Source: Pisolithus tinctorius (Eukaryota; Basidiomycota; Agaricomycetes; Boletales; Pisolithaceae). From it: a DNA stretch of 64,000 bases. Under the pieces are notes generated by a model. The model was not told the origin of the DNA, did no database searches, and saw only the letters and a program-made list of their open reading frames with translations. Of the stretch, positions 35,031-45,181 are shown piece after piece (the first letter of the stretch is position 1; the number at the start of each line of letters is the position of its first letter). The DNA is taken from contig JANFAH010000011.1 of NCBI GenBank assembly GCA_024663395.1, positions 1,426,001-1,490,000 on the forward strand. Reading direction: 5' to 3'. Both the position numbers and the translations under genes were made by a program.

Positions 35031-36410
35031 TTTGGTACGTCGTCGTCCTCTGGATCTCTCGCGCCTCTCCCTCTCTAAACACAAAATAGGTACGTCGTGC
35101 CGCGTCTCCCTTCAAAAAAAAAACAAAAAAGGTATGTTGTCGAACCTCTCATGGCTTCAACACTCACATCACACACCAGGACGCTGCCATTCTTCTCAGT
35201 CTATTGCGCGTTGTTCAGTGTCCCATACTACTCACAAAGCCCGTTCATTCAAAAAGAAGGTAAGTAGCTCGCAGCGTCCCTCTACAACTCACAAAACACC
35301 CCCCTCCTCTCGCCGGGTCTCATCCAAAAAACAGGTATGTCGTCCTACTTCCCGGCGTCCCTCTACCACTCACAAAAACACCCCCTTGCCGTGCTTATCC
35401 AAAAAAAAGGTATGTCGTCCCAACTTTGCGGCGTCCCTCTACAACTCACAGAACACCCCCTCGCCGTGCCTTATCAAAAAAACAAAAGGTAAGTCGTCCC
35501 AGGTCGCGGCGTCCCTCTACCACTCACAGAACACCCCCTCGCCGTGCTCATCCAAAAAAAAAGGTATGTCGTCCCAGCTTCGCGGCGTCCCTCTACCACT
35601 CACAGAACACCTCCTCGCCGTGCCTCATCCAAAAAAAGGTACGTCGTCCCAGCTCGCGGCGTCCCTCTACCACTCACAAAACACCCACAGAACACCCCCT
35701 CGCCGTGCCTTATCAAAAAACAAAAGGTAAGTCGTCCCAGGTCGCGGCGTCCCTCTACCACTCACAGAACACCCCCTCGCCGTGCTCATCCAAAAAAAAA
35801 AAGGTATGTCGTCCCAGCTTCGCGGCATCCCTCTACAACTCACAGAACACCCCCTCGCCGTGCCTCATCCAAAAAAAAGGTACGTCGTCCCAGCTCGCGC
35901 AGCGTCCCTCTACAACTCACAAAACACCCACAGAACACCCCTTCGCCGTGCTCATCCAAAAAAAAAGGTGTGTTGTCCCAGCTTCGCGGCGTCCCTCTAC
36001 AACTCACAGAACACCCCCTCGCCGTGCCTTATCAAAAAAACAAAAGGTAAGTCGTCCCAGGTCGCGGCGTCCCTCTACCACTCACAGAACACCCCCTCGC
36101 CGTGCTCATCCAAAAAAAAAGGTATGTCGTCCCAGCTTCGCGGCGTCCCTCTACAACTCACAGAACACCCCCTCGCCGTGCCTTATCAAAAAAAAAAAGG
36201 TATGTCGTCCCAGGTCGTGGCATCCCTCTACCACTCACAGAACACCCCCTTGCTGTGTCTCATCCTACAAAAGGTATGTTGTCCCAGTTCCTGGTGTCCC
36301 TGTACCACTCACAAAACACACTAGTAGGCTATCAATTCATATCTCCCTCCTGCCACACTGCATCTCCCTTGCTGTGTCTCATCCAATAAGGTATGTTGTT
36401 GGACTTCTAC
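35030..36410 (+). repeat. Splice-donor-like minisatellite, about 15 copies of 75-90 bp
   Basis: Units start AAAAAAAGGTATGTCGTCCC (variants GGTAAGTCG, GGTACGTCG) and run through CGGCGTCCCTCTACCACTCA, CAGAACACCCCCTCGCC and GTGC(C)T(C)ATC to the next A-run. Each unit therefore contains a consensus 5' splice site (GGTATGT/GGTAAGT), a CTCAC branch-like word and a CACAG acceptor-like end about 42 nt later. CpG is retained in the middle units and decays to TG/CA in the last ones near 36,270-36,400. Long basic open frames across it are repeat translations. Confidence 0.85.
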
Positions 36411-36686
36411 TTCATGGTGTCCAGATGATACTTACATATCACCCTCTTTGGTCTGCTTATCCAGTGCCCAGTGTTGTGTAGTTGCATACATTGGCTTGTC
36501 TTTTCCATAAATATGTAGATATCTATCCCTGCTGCATGATATATGTACTAAACTAAATGCATTTATTGTTATCTTACTGCTTGTCCCCTACACCTTTTGT
36601 GTCTTGTAAAGATAATAAGGTATGCTACTGTTCCCTTCTGTGTCATATGTTGCTGCCACTCACTAATATTGGCATAATACACTCAG

Positions 36687-38274
36687 ATGGTGAAGACCAA
36701 GCAGACAGCTAAGAAGACCACTGGGGGTAGAGCTCCCAGGGTATCTCTTGCTGGTCTGAAAGCTAGGGAAAAACATGCTGCCAAGTCAAGCAAGGCCCAT
36801 GCTAGGAAGGCTCCTGTTGCCAAGAAGAGAAGGATGAGGAACTTGGCAAGTCTCTTTTTATATTCCATCCATCTTTCTAACATTCTATGCAGTTCTGTGT
36901 GATGTGCAGGGATGGAGGGACATTGTGGCCTTGTGATCAGGCAGGATGCAGAAGGGTAGTGTGTAACAAGTGTGTTGTAGTACCTGAGGATTGCCTTGCA
37001 GAGGTCACCCAGCTTCCTGTGACCTTCAGGTGTGTTAACCTCCCTTTTATGAATTAACTCCATTGACTCAAACTCTGGATGAACTTCAGGTGTGTTGCCT
37101 GTCATTGGAAAATGACAAGATTTGAAAGTCCTCAGCCCTATTTTGTAAGTGCATATTGCTACCCCAATCACTTCTAACTCCAAGTACAGGGCTTCTACTT
37201 GTCAGGCAAGCCAGTCCTGAAACACCCTCTTGTGGTCATTGGGGGGTTTGAGCATGCCACCACCTCTGAAGTGGCTGGTAACTCTACTGCCATTATCCAC
37301 CTCCACCTTGAGTCTCTAGAGCTTGGCCATGCCCCTGTGCATATCCTTCACACCATGTTGCAGGGATATTTCAGACAAGACACCTACCACTTCTCACAAC
37401 TGTCCTTCAACTTTGCCACCGAGGAGTCCAGAGCTGCCTATGACACTGCAGCATCAAAGCTAGCTTCAAGTCTGACTACCTTTGCTAAGGTAGTCATTTT
37501 CCTTACTACCCATACTGATGAAGACAGGGGGGATCTGTTCTCTGGAATGGAGAATAAGGTTCCAATAGCCACAGAGGTCTTTGAGGTAAGTCACCATTGT
37601 TTGACTGTCACTCCCATCTGACCAGTTGCAGTTTCTGCAAGGCCTTCTGTTACCCCTCTCCAACATTGTCAAGGGTGGAGACCTCATCTTCTTTGTATGT
37701 GGTTCTACTGTAAGGAAGGAGCAGAGCTTCCAAGGACTGAAGGCAGCTGTGCAACAGTAGGTTTTCTTTCAATGTTGGTGGTTATGGCTGACACCATATC
37801 AGTTTCAAGCCAAGGTCCATGTTGCTTTTTGATGCTGAGAGACTTCAACTAGTCACCACCATTCCCTTCCTCATGAGTGTCCTTGACTCCACCCTTGTTC
37901 AAGGCTTCCATGTCCAAAGTGCAGTCAGGTATGCCCTGAATGACTGTGGTATGTTGGGTAGGCACTCCAACATCATCCTGATGTTGTGGCAGGAGAAGGT
38001 AGTGGTGGAGAAATTTGTCTGGACTGACAAGTTCATCAGGCCTTGGGGACAACAATTGCCTGCCCAGTGCCCTCAGTGTTATAGCATTCAGAAGTGGGAA
38101 GCTGGTTGTTCAGGGCAGACTTATTCCTATGAGTGCAAGAATCCTGGCTGTGGGAAGGACACACAAGGCACATCTCAGCCTCCCCAAACCTATACTATCT
38201 GCATGTCCAAAGGGGCTACCAAACTGACACAGGGAAAGGGGCAAACATCATCCTGGCTGTTGGAATCTTTGTAA
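36687..38274 (+). CDS. Histone H3-tail mimic with PHD-like finger, possible His/Cys-dyad domain and zinc ribbon
   Basis: Six exons (36687-36845, 36893-37029, 37090-37144, 37190-37585, 37632-37756, 37803-38274) join in frame to 447 aa with no stop. Residues 2-17 read VKTKQTAKKTTGGRAPR: histone H3 residues 1-17 with Lys4 and Lys9 kept, Ser10 to Thr and Lys14 to Arg. A Lys/Arg-rich stretch follows, then a PHD-like finger (FCVMCRDGGTLWPC, CRRVVCNKC, FRCVACHW). A globular domain has VVIFLTTHTDEDRGDLF (His225) and DLIFFVCGS (Cys272), and the C-terminus has a CPQC ... CKNPGC ribbon and ends SSWLLESL. Intron 1 has a GCAAGT (GC-AG) donor and a CTAAC branch site. I recall related unnamed proteins in other Agaricomycetes. 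Function unknown; binding or decoying H3-tail readers is inference. Confidence 0.8.
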
Positions 38275-38689
38275 AATACCCTACCTTGATACATATGATA
38301 TGCATGTACTACAATCAAAAATAGCTGCTTTGTGTTTTCAAATTTCATATGACATTGAATGTTCAGAAAAAAAAGTAATTTCCTGCAGGACAATTCCTCC
38401 TTAAGTACTGATACACAACTGAGTAAATTTGCCCAATGTTAATTCCAATACAATCGCCAGATTGGTAGAGTTAACTTCAATACCACAGGATAAGGATAGG
38501 ATATAGGATTTTTCCACAACCATCTGGGTTCAGCCAGCTAACTACCAAGGAAGTAGTGTACTGAGTAATAAGATTGGCCAGCCCCACTAACCCACTAGCA
38601 AGATATTGGTCTTTCTTGCAAAGTGTCTGCCCAACCACAACTCCAGGTCATGGTTCATTCCCCCCAGCCACATCAGCTGACCCCACTGC
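38275..38689. other. 3' flank of the H3-mimic gene
   Basis: AT-rich, no gene recognised. It leads into the right minisatellite through degenerate units. Confidence 0.4.
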
Positions 38690-40665
38690 CAGGACATCAT
38701 CCCTTCCCCCAGCCATGTCAGCTGGCCCCACTTCCAGGTCACTAATCCATCCCATAGCTGGTTTGGCCAACCCCACTTCCAGGTCACTAACCTATCCCAT
38801 AGCTGTGTCAGCTGACACCACTTCCAGGTCACTAATTCATCCCATAGCTGTGTTGGCCAACCCCACTTCCAGGTCACTAATCTATCCCATCTGTGTTGGC
38901 TGACCCCACTTCCAGGTCACTAATTCATCCCATAGCTGTGTTGGCCAACCCCACTTCCAGGTCACTAATCTATCCCATAGCTGTGTTGGCTGACCCCACT
39001 TCTAGGTCACTAATTCATCCCATAGCTGTGTTGGCCAACCCCACTTCCAGGTCACTAATCTATCCCATAGCTGTGTTGGCTGACCCCACTTCTAGGTCAC
39101 TAATTCATCTCATAGCTGGGTCAGCCAACCCCACTTCTAGGACACTAATCTATCCAATAGCTGTGTCAGCTGACCCCACTTCTAGGACACTAATCTATCT
39201 CATAGCTGTGTCGGCCGACCCCACTTCTAGGACACTAATCTATCTCATAGCTGCATCGGCCGACCCCACTTCTAGGACACTAATTCATCCCATAGCTGTG
39301 TCGGCCGACCCCACTTCCAGGACACTAACCTATCCCATAGCTGCATCGGCCGACCCCACTTCTAGGACACTAATCTATCTCATAGCTGTGTCGGCCGACC
39401 CCACTTCTAGGGCACTAATTCATCCCATAGCTGTGTCAGCTGACCCCACTTCTAGGACACTAACCTATCCCATAGCTGCATCAGCCGACCCCACTTCTAG
39501 GACACTAATCTATCTCATAGCTGCATTGGCCGACCCCACTTCTAGGGCACTAATTCATCCCATAGCTGCATCGGCCGACCCCACTTCTAGGGCACTAATT
39601 CATCCCATAGCTGTGTCGGCCGACCCCACTTCCAGGACACTAACCTATCCCATAGCTGCATCGGCCGACCCCACTTCTAGGACACTAATCTATCTCATAG
39701 CTGCATCGGCCGACCCCACTTCTAGGACACTAATCTATCTCATAGCTGTGTCGGCCAACCCCACTTCTAGGACACTAATCTATCTCATAGCTGTGTCGGC
39801 CGACCCCACTTTTAGGGCACTAATTCATCCCATAGCTGTGTCGGCTGACCCCACTTCCAGGACACTAACCTATCCCATAGCTGCATCGGCCGACCCCACT
39901 TCTAGGACACTAATCTATCTCATAGCTGTGTCGGCTGGCCTCACTTCTAGGACACCAATCTATCTCATAGCTGTGTCGGCCGACCCCACTTCTAGGGCAC
40001 TAATTCATCCCATAGCTGTGTCGGCCGACCCCACTTCCAGGACACTAACCTATCCCATAGCTGCATCGGCCGACCCCACTTCTAGGACACTAATCTATCT
40101 CATAGCTGTGTCGGCTGGCCTCACTTCTAGGACACCAATCTATCTCATAGCTGTGTTGGCCGACCCCACTTCTAGGGCACTAATTCATCCCATAGCTGTG
40201 TCGGCCGACCCCACTTCCAGGACACTAACCTATCCCATAGCTGCATCGGCCGACCCCACTTCTAGGACACTAATCTATCTCATAGCTGTGTCGGCTGGCC
40301 TCACTTCTAGGACACCAATCTATCTCATAGCTGTGTCGGCCGACCCCACTTCTAGGGCACTAATTCATCCCATAGCTGTGTCGGCCGACCCCACTTCCAG
40401 GACACTAACCTATCCCATAGCTGCATCGGCCGACCCCACTTCTAGGACACTAATCTATTTCATAGCTGTGTCGGCCGACCCCACTTCTAGGACACTAATC
40501 TATCTCATAGCTGTGTCGGCCGACCCCACTTCTAGGACACTAATTCATCCCATAGCTGTGTCGGCCGACCCCACTTCCAGGACACTAATTCATCCCATAG
40601 CTGCATCAGCCGACCTCACTTCCAGGTCATCAATCCATCCTATAGTCATGTCAGCTGACCCCACT
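38690..40665 (+). repeat. 45-bp minisatellite, about 44 copies (right arm)
   Basis: The unit has the form GCTGTGTCGGCCGACCCCAC, TTCTAGGACACTAATCTATC, TCATA, spaced at 45 bp. Units at the left edge (38,690-39,130) read TTGGCCAACC/TCAGCTGACC, that is CpG-decayed; central and right units keep TCGGCCGACC. Higher-order blocks of four units (180 bp) recur around 39,780-40,500. In reverse complement its core AGAAGTGGGGTCGGCCGAC matches the left array core GGAAGTGGTGTCGGCCGAC. The 628-residue frame through it is a repeat translation. Confidence 0.95.
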
Positions 40666-40746
40666 TCCAGGGAAGTTGATCCATCATCCTGTGACATAGG
40701 CCGACCCCACCTTCACAGTCTGGCCTACCCAACCCTAGGGACCACC

Positions 40747-40825
40747 GGCCGATGTCGGTTAGTCCCAGTTTCAGGATGAAATGTACATGTCGGATGACCC
40801 ACTTTTAGGACTACAAGTGACTGAA
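40747..40825 (-). repeat. Right terminal inverted repeat (79 bp)
   Basis: Read on the minus strand from 40,825 it begins TTCAGTCACTTGTAGTCC and ends ACCGACATCGGCC, matching the left TIR at 71 of 79 positions. Confidence 0.75.
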
Positions 40826-41159
40826 TCATGTGGATCATAAGATGTGAATGAGGATGAAGAATGAATATATGTGATCATGCAGTTTAAATTAAATGGAGGA
40901 GTATTGACACTTAAACACTGACAACACAAGCAGGTACAGGATGGACACAGGTATGATAGTATGCTGAATGAGGTGAACTGATTCAGCAGGTCGACTCAAT
41001 GGCATCTAATCTAGGATATTTGCAATGATAGATGGACATGATTGACAAAATGAGGTGGATAAGGGGAGGTAAGATATGTCACAGATGGAAGAGATAAAGC
41101 ATTGACTGACCTGTTTTATCTCACACTGATACCAGGATGATGACCATGCTTGAGATGAT
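40826..41159. other. Flank between KDZ element and long GGQHR-family copy
   Basis: AT-rich, no gene seen. It should hold the original promoter of the next gene. Confidence 0.4.
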
Positions 41160-44100
41160 ATGCCACCTAAGAAGTCAGCACAAGGTTGTAGCAGGAAGGA
41201 TGGGCAGGAAGGGGTGGGGAAGGTGAGTGTCAGATGTCTGAGTGGAAGTAAGATACTCACAAGATGAGGCTGATGCACAGAAGATGATGCTTGGGGAGAG
41301 TCTCCTCATTGGTGGTGGAGGGAGATCGCAGAAGGCGACACTCGATGATAAGGCACAAGCTCACCAAGAGCTTGAGAAGGGGGCGAAGCGAGTGATCGTT
41401 GGGATTGTGAGGTTTGATTTGATCGAGAACATGGATTGACTTACATTTGGGATCTGGAATTCACGACAGGTCATTCAGATGCAGGTAACGAACCTTATGA
41501 ATTCATTTTTGCAGAACGGATTGGATCGATTCAATGTGGCACACACAATACCACTGGTGATTGACAAGCGATGGATAAAGAAGGATTCGTATATGACTGG
41601 AAACCCTATGGACCTCGACATTGACCAGATACCACTGCTTGAAATCGACAAGACCATTGCCATGAAAAATTGGAGCATCCCTGCTGCTGGGGGTCAGCAC
41701 TGTACGCATGTGCTGAAGGCCTGGCATGAGAAGAAGAAGACATGATTGCATGAGCTGGAGTTGTTGATCAACCAGTTGAAGAAGCAGGATATGGAGGAGG
41801 CAACTGAGGCAGACATCATGGAACTCAATGATTATCTCAAGGAGGTCAACGTCATCAAGGGTCTACTGGGATATGGAGGGCAGTGGTTAGTTACAATATA
41901 CAGCAAAGATGAGTGTCTATGATCTCTCAGTCTTGATGGGTGCAATCCCGCACATGTTGAGAATCCAGATCTGCATGTTTATGCAAAGATCTGCTAGTGA
42001 CATGCCCAATGTCATTGGATCATATGTATATCTACACAGATATAGGTGCTCAACATCTGCATGGATATCGACATGCAATCTTCTATCCACCACCCACGAA
42101 CCCACAAGCTGACTATCAGTGCAAATGTTGGCATCAAACATTTGCACATTGTGTTCTATTATATGAATACTGAAGGATCACACAGGTGACATTGATGAAA
42201 AACTGGGACTGTTCATCTCGCAAAACAAACACAAGCACATGTATGTTGAAGCACCAGCAGAGGGCCTCATCCAGAGATTCAAAGAGGCCCTCGTATTGGG
42301 TCACAAGTGGTACAACATCCCTCATGCCAGAGTCAATGCTGGTCCTGTCGGAAAACAGACAGAACTCCTATCCCAAGATTATGCATTCAAGTTGATGTCA
42401 TTCATGAACTCAGCATCTACCCATTACATACATTCCCCAATATTCAACCTCAACAAACTGCATGCAATGATGATGAGCCCAGGCGGCAGGGTAAGTGCAA
42501 TGTCATTGATGTACAGATCATGCTGACTATACTACATCGATAGATCATTGCTTATGTGATGTCTGCCCTTGAAGAGAAGCTCGCTCTATGTTTCAACACT
42601 GTTGAATTCACCATGGCCGAATTCAAAGATCTCAACAAGAAGGCAAGCAAGTGCGATGTGTCTGTTGAGAAAGATCAGGCCCGTGACCATCTCTGGTCAA
42701 TACTCAACACCTTGAAGCAGGCCTCGCCTCTGCGCCAGGTGATTGTTCCAAAAGTCCAGGATGTCACCAATGTGGTCTTTGCAGGCCATCTGGTTGCTGA
42801 CTCCAAGACTTTGGGTCATCTCTGTCAAGCACTTTCGTTCATATACCAGTCTGCATTCGATTGATATTGCCATGCTCTCGTCATCATGCTTGAGGAGGAG
42901 ATCATGCAGATGAAAGAGGACATTTCAGTATATGAGGACGATGTAAAGCAGGCGATCCAGACATCCCCAGCAAAGATAAGTCTGATGCTCAGTGAATGGT
43001 GTTCTGACGAACCATTCTACCTCTTCCCCCTCCCATTGTATCATCTCATCGAGGTGATGAACAAGCACCTTCTCAGGATCAATGGTGCATTGCTGGAAGT
43101 AAGTCATCCAATCATATCCATGTCAGCATCTAACCATGCACACAGTATGCATCATGGTGGTCACCATTCATCCACCATGACAAGTTCCATCCATGCGACT
43201 GGTCGCCTGGATCAGCAAGTGCAGACATGGTCAGGGTGGTGTTGGCACACAGGTCGCTGAAGATGGATGGGTGCATGTCAGCCATCAACGAGGTCTGTCT
43301 CATAACATGCTATTCATGTTCGGTTGTATTCATTCCATGACAGATCATTGCTATGATATTCTCACAATATGCAACGTTCTTACAGATGGAAGAGTCTCTC
43401 ACACACAAAGGGCCCATCTGCCATCAGCTAACTCAGACAAAATTACTCTCCATATTTGGTCAACTCAAGCAGGATGATGATGAGGACTTGAATCCAAAGG
43501 GAAAAGGAAAGGCAAAGGCAAGGGTGCAGGACGATGAGGGAGATGATGATGGAGGACTGGAGGACATGCCAGTTGGAAATGATTGTGATGATGATGACAC
43601 TTCTGGTGGAGACATGTCTGAGGCATGCAATTGAGGTGAGCAGGAGAATGCTGACATGAATATCACGAGAGAACAGCGGGTGGAAAGGAGAGCTCGTGTG
43701 AAGGAGCAGGCAGCTGCCCACCGTCAACTCCTTGTGAAGGAGGCCGAGACCGCCATCATGTATCTCAATGCTGTGGAGAAGCCTCCAAAGATCACTCCAA
43801 AGGATTTTGGTGTGCCCACTGACTGTCTTTCCAAACTCCCTTCCCATGTACCAAAGAATATCTTTCATGGCCAGGAATTCGTCGTACATCATACCTATGA
43901 GTGGGCCAACCAGCTCCCCAACTCCAAGAAACGATTCATGTGGCAACTTGCATGCCTTGCCATCTATGAACATGCCATCATCCACCTATATTGTCCTCAG
44001 CTTCTGTGTGACATTGCTTCAGGTGCACTGCTTTTACAATGAATGACAGAGGACTGTATTGATGAGTACCTCATCGCCCCCAGTGCATCTCAGCTGCGCC

Positions 44101-44900
44101 AGAGTCACCTCACTGTTTCTCTTGCCAAATCTACTACCTCACGCCCACCTGTCCCTCACCTCGTTTGGCCAGATGGACTCTCCATCGACTGCGATGGTCT
44201 CACATTGCGAGAGTTCTCCATCGAACATCAGCTCAACAAGATTTGTGTCAAAGAATTGAAGACATGTCAGGAGACCAAACTCCAATGCATCATCGATACC
44301 ATCCAGAACATGTCAATTTTGTGGCAAGATCTCACTGGAAACGTGAAGGTACGCAAACATCCCAAACTCAACCCGGACGTGTCGAAGGCAATGTTGGGTC
44401 TGGTACAGGTGTGTCTACAAATCTATTCATGCTTCATATGCAGTCCTGACCTATATTCATCAAGTGCCTTGATTGCAATGCACTAGAGCAGAGACAACAA
44501 TGATGTGCCAATGTGGGACAGGATCTCAGCAATGTGATGACTCGACTCCAATTCTCATTTCGTGATGGCACGACCCACTCTGGCACCTCTGACTTGAACC
44601 TGCAACCAAGAGACATTGCATCCATCATCTGCACTCAAGCATCGCAACAGATCAAGCTGGAGAAGTTCATGGATTCATTTCACCGCAATTGCAAAGGGCC
44701 TGTTGCTGATCTTGATTGCATGGATGTTGAAGGTGAGTGGTTTTCCATCGACATTTAATACCCATCATGCTCATTACATCCATGCAGAAACTCATGATGA
44801 CAATATGTCTGGACATGGTATGAACAATGCTTGTGATGTGACAGATCCCAAGCATGATGGCAAGTGTTCAAACACTGGAGAATCAGAGGTGAATGGCGAT
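41160..44900 (+). pseudogene. Long, decayed copy of the GGQHR (ParB/Srx-like) family
   Basis: It starts MPPKKSAQGCSRKDGQEG at 41,160 with a donor at the same place as the 21,657 gene. Homologous blocks follow: FNVAHTIPLVIDKRWIKK, then AAGGQHC (Arg of the motif replaced by Cys, CGT to TGT), GYGGQWLV, and GDIDEKLGLFISQNKHKHMY. Beyond the point where the short copy stops it continues through about 2.5 kb of exons with no known domain (IIAYVMSALEEKLALCFNTV, FYLFPLPLYHLIEVMNKH, a Lys/Asp-rich acidic patch near 43,500, VPTDCLSKLPSHVPKNIF, LRLQFSFRDGTTHSG-like). Premature stops are all TGA: 41,743, 42,862, 43,632 and 44,040, each explicable as CGA to TGA. Gene boundaries at the 3' end are approximate. 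Confidence 0.55.
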
Positions 44901-45181
44901 ATGGGTGAAGGTGAGTCCCTGGTCCCCCACTTGTCCATATTGCACAAACATTGGTCACCCACGTTTGCACATTCTGCATCAAATACACCATGTATTGGAG
45001 GTTGGGATTGCACGAGAATCCCAGGCTACGTGGTGTTACATCATCCATTTTCATGCATTCATTGAATGTCTGTGTTTGTGTCTTTTATTGCTTCTCTCAT
45101 ACTATGGCACTATCATGGTTAGGCTATGATCACCCATTCCTTTCCCTAACCCCCTGATCATTCTGACACATATCTCATCAG

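Larger units (their letters stand above)
23710..40825. mobile_element. Composite KDZ-type DNA transposon, about 17.1 kb
   Basis: Both ends carry the same 79-bp sequence in inverted orientation (23,710-23,788 against 40,825-40,747; 71 of 79 positions agree by my alignment). Inside each TIR lies a 45-bp minisatellite, and the two arrays are also reverse complements in their core. The interior holds a KDZ transposase, a TET/JBP dioxygenase and an accessory gene on one strand, and an H3-tail-mimic gene on the other. TET/JBP genes linked to KDZ transposases are established in basidiomycetes. Target-site duplications are not visible (CAGACCC before, TCATGTG after), so the exact ends could be a few bases off, or later mutation has erased them. 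Confidence 0.75.

Noticed and set aside
34885..36481. Basic frames of 170-350 codons rich in Arg, Pro, Ser and Thr
   Set aside because: They are translations of the splice-donor-like array in three frames; the units contain in-phase GTATGT and A-runs and differ in length, so frames do not persist by selection.
37803..37830. Apparent frameshift in the H3-mimic gene at the T-run
   Set aside because: Choosing the acceptor at 37,800-37,802 keeps phase with the upstream exon and gives an uninterrupted frame to 38,274.
38893..40779. A 628-codon frame on the plus strand
   Set aside because: It is the translation of the right 45-bp minisatellite (15-residue repeats) and has no independent coding evidence.
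41743..44042. TGA read as a sense codon (recoding) in the long GGQHR gene
   Set aside because: Host genes such as SEC27, FunK1 and the Crinkler contain no internal TGA, and the TGA codons coincide with CpG decay elsewhere in the same zone.
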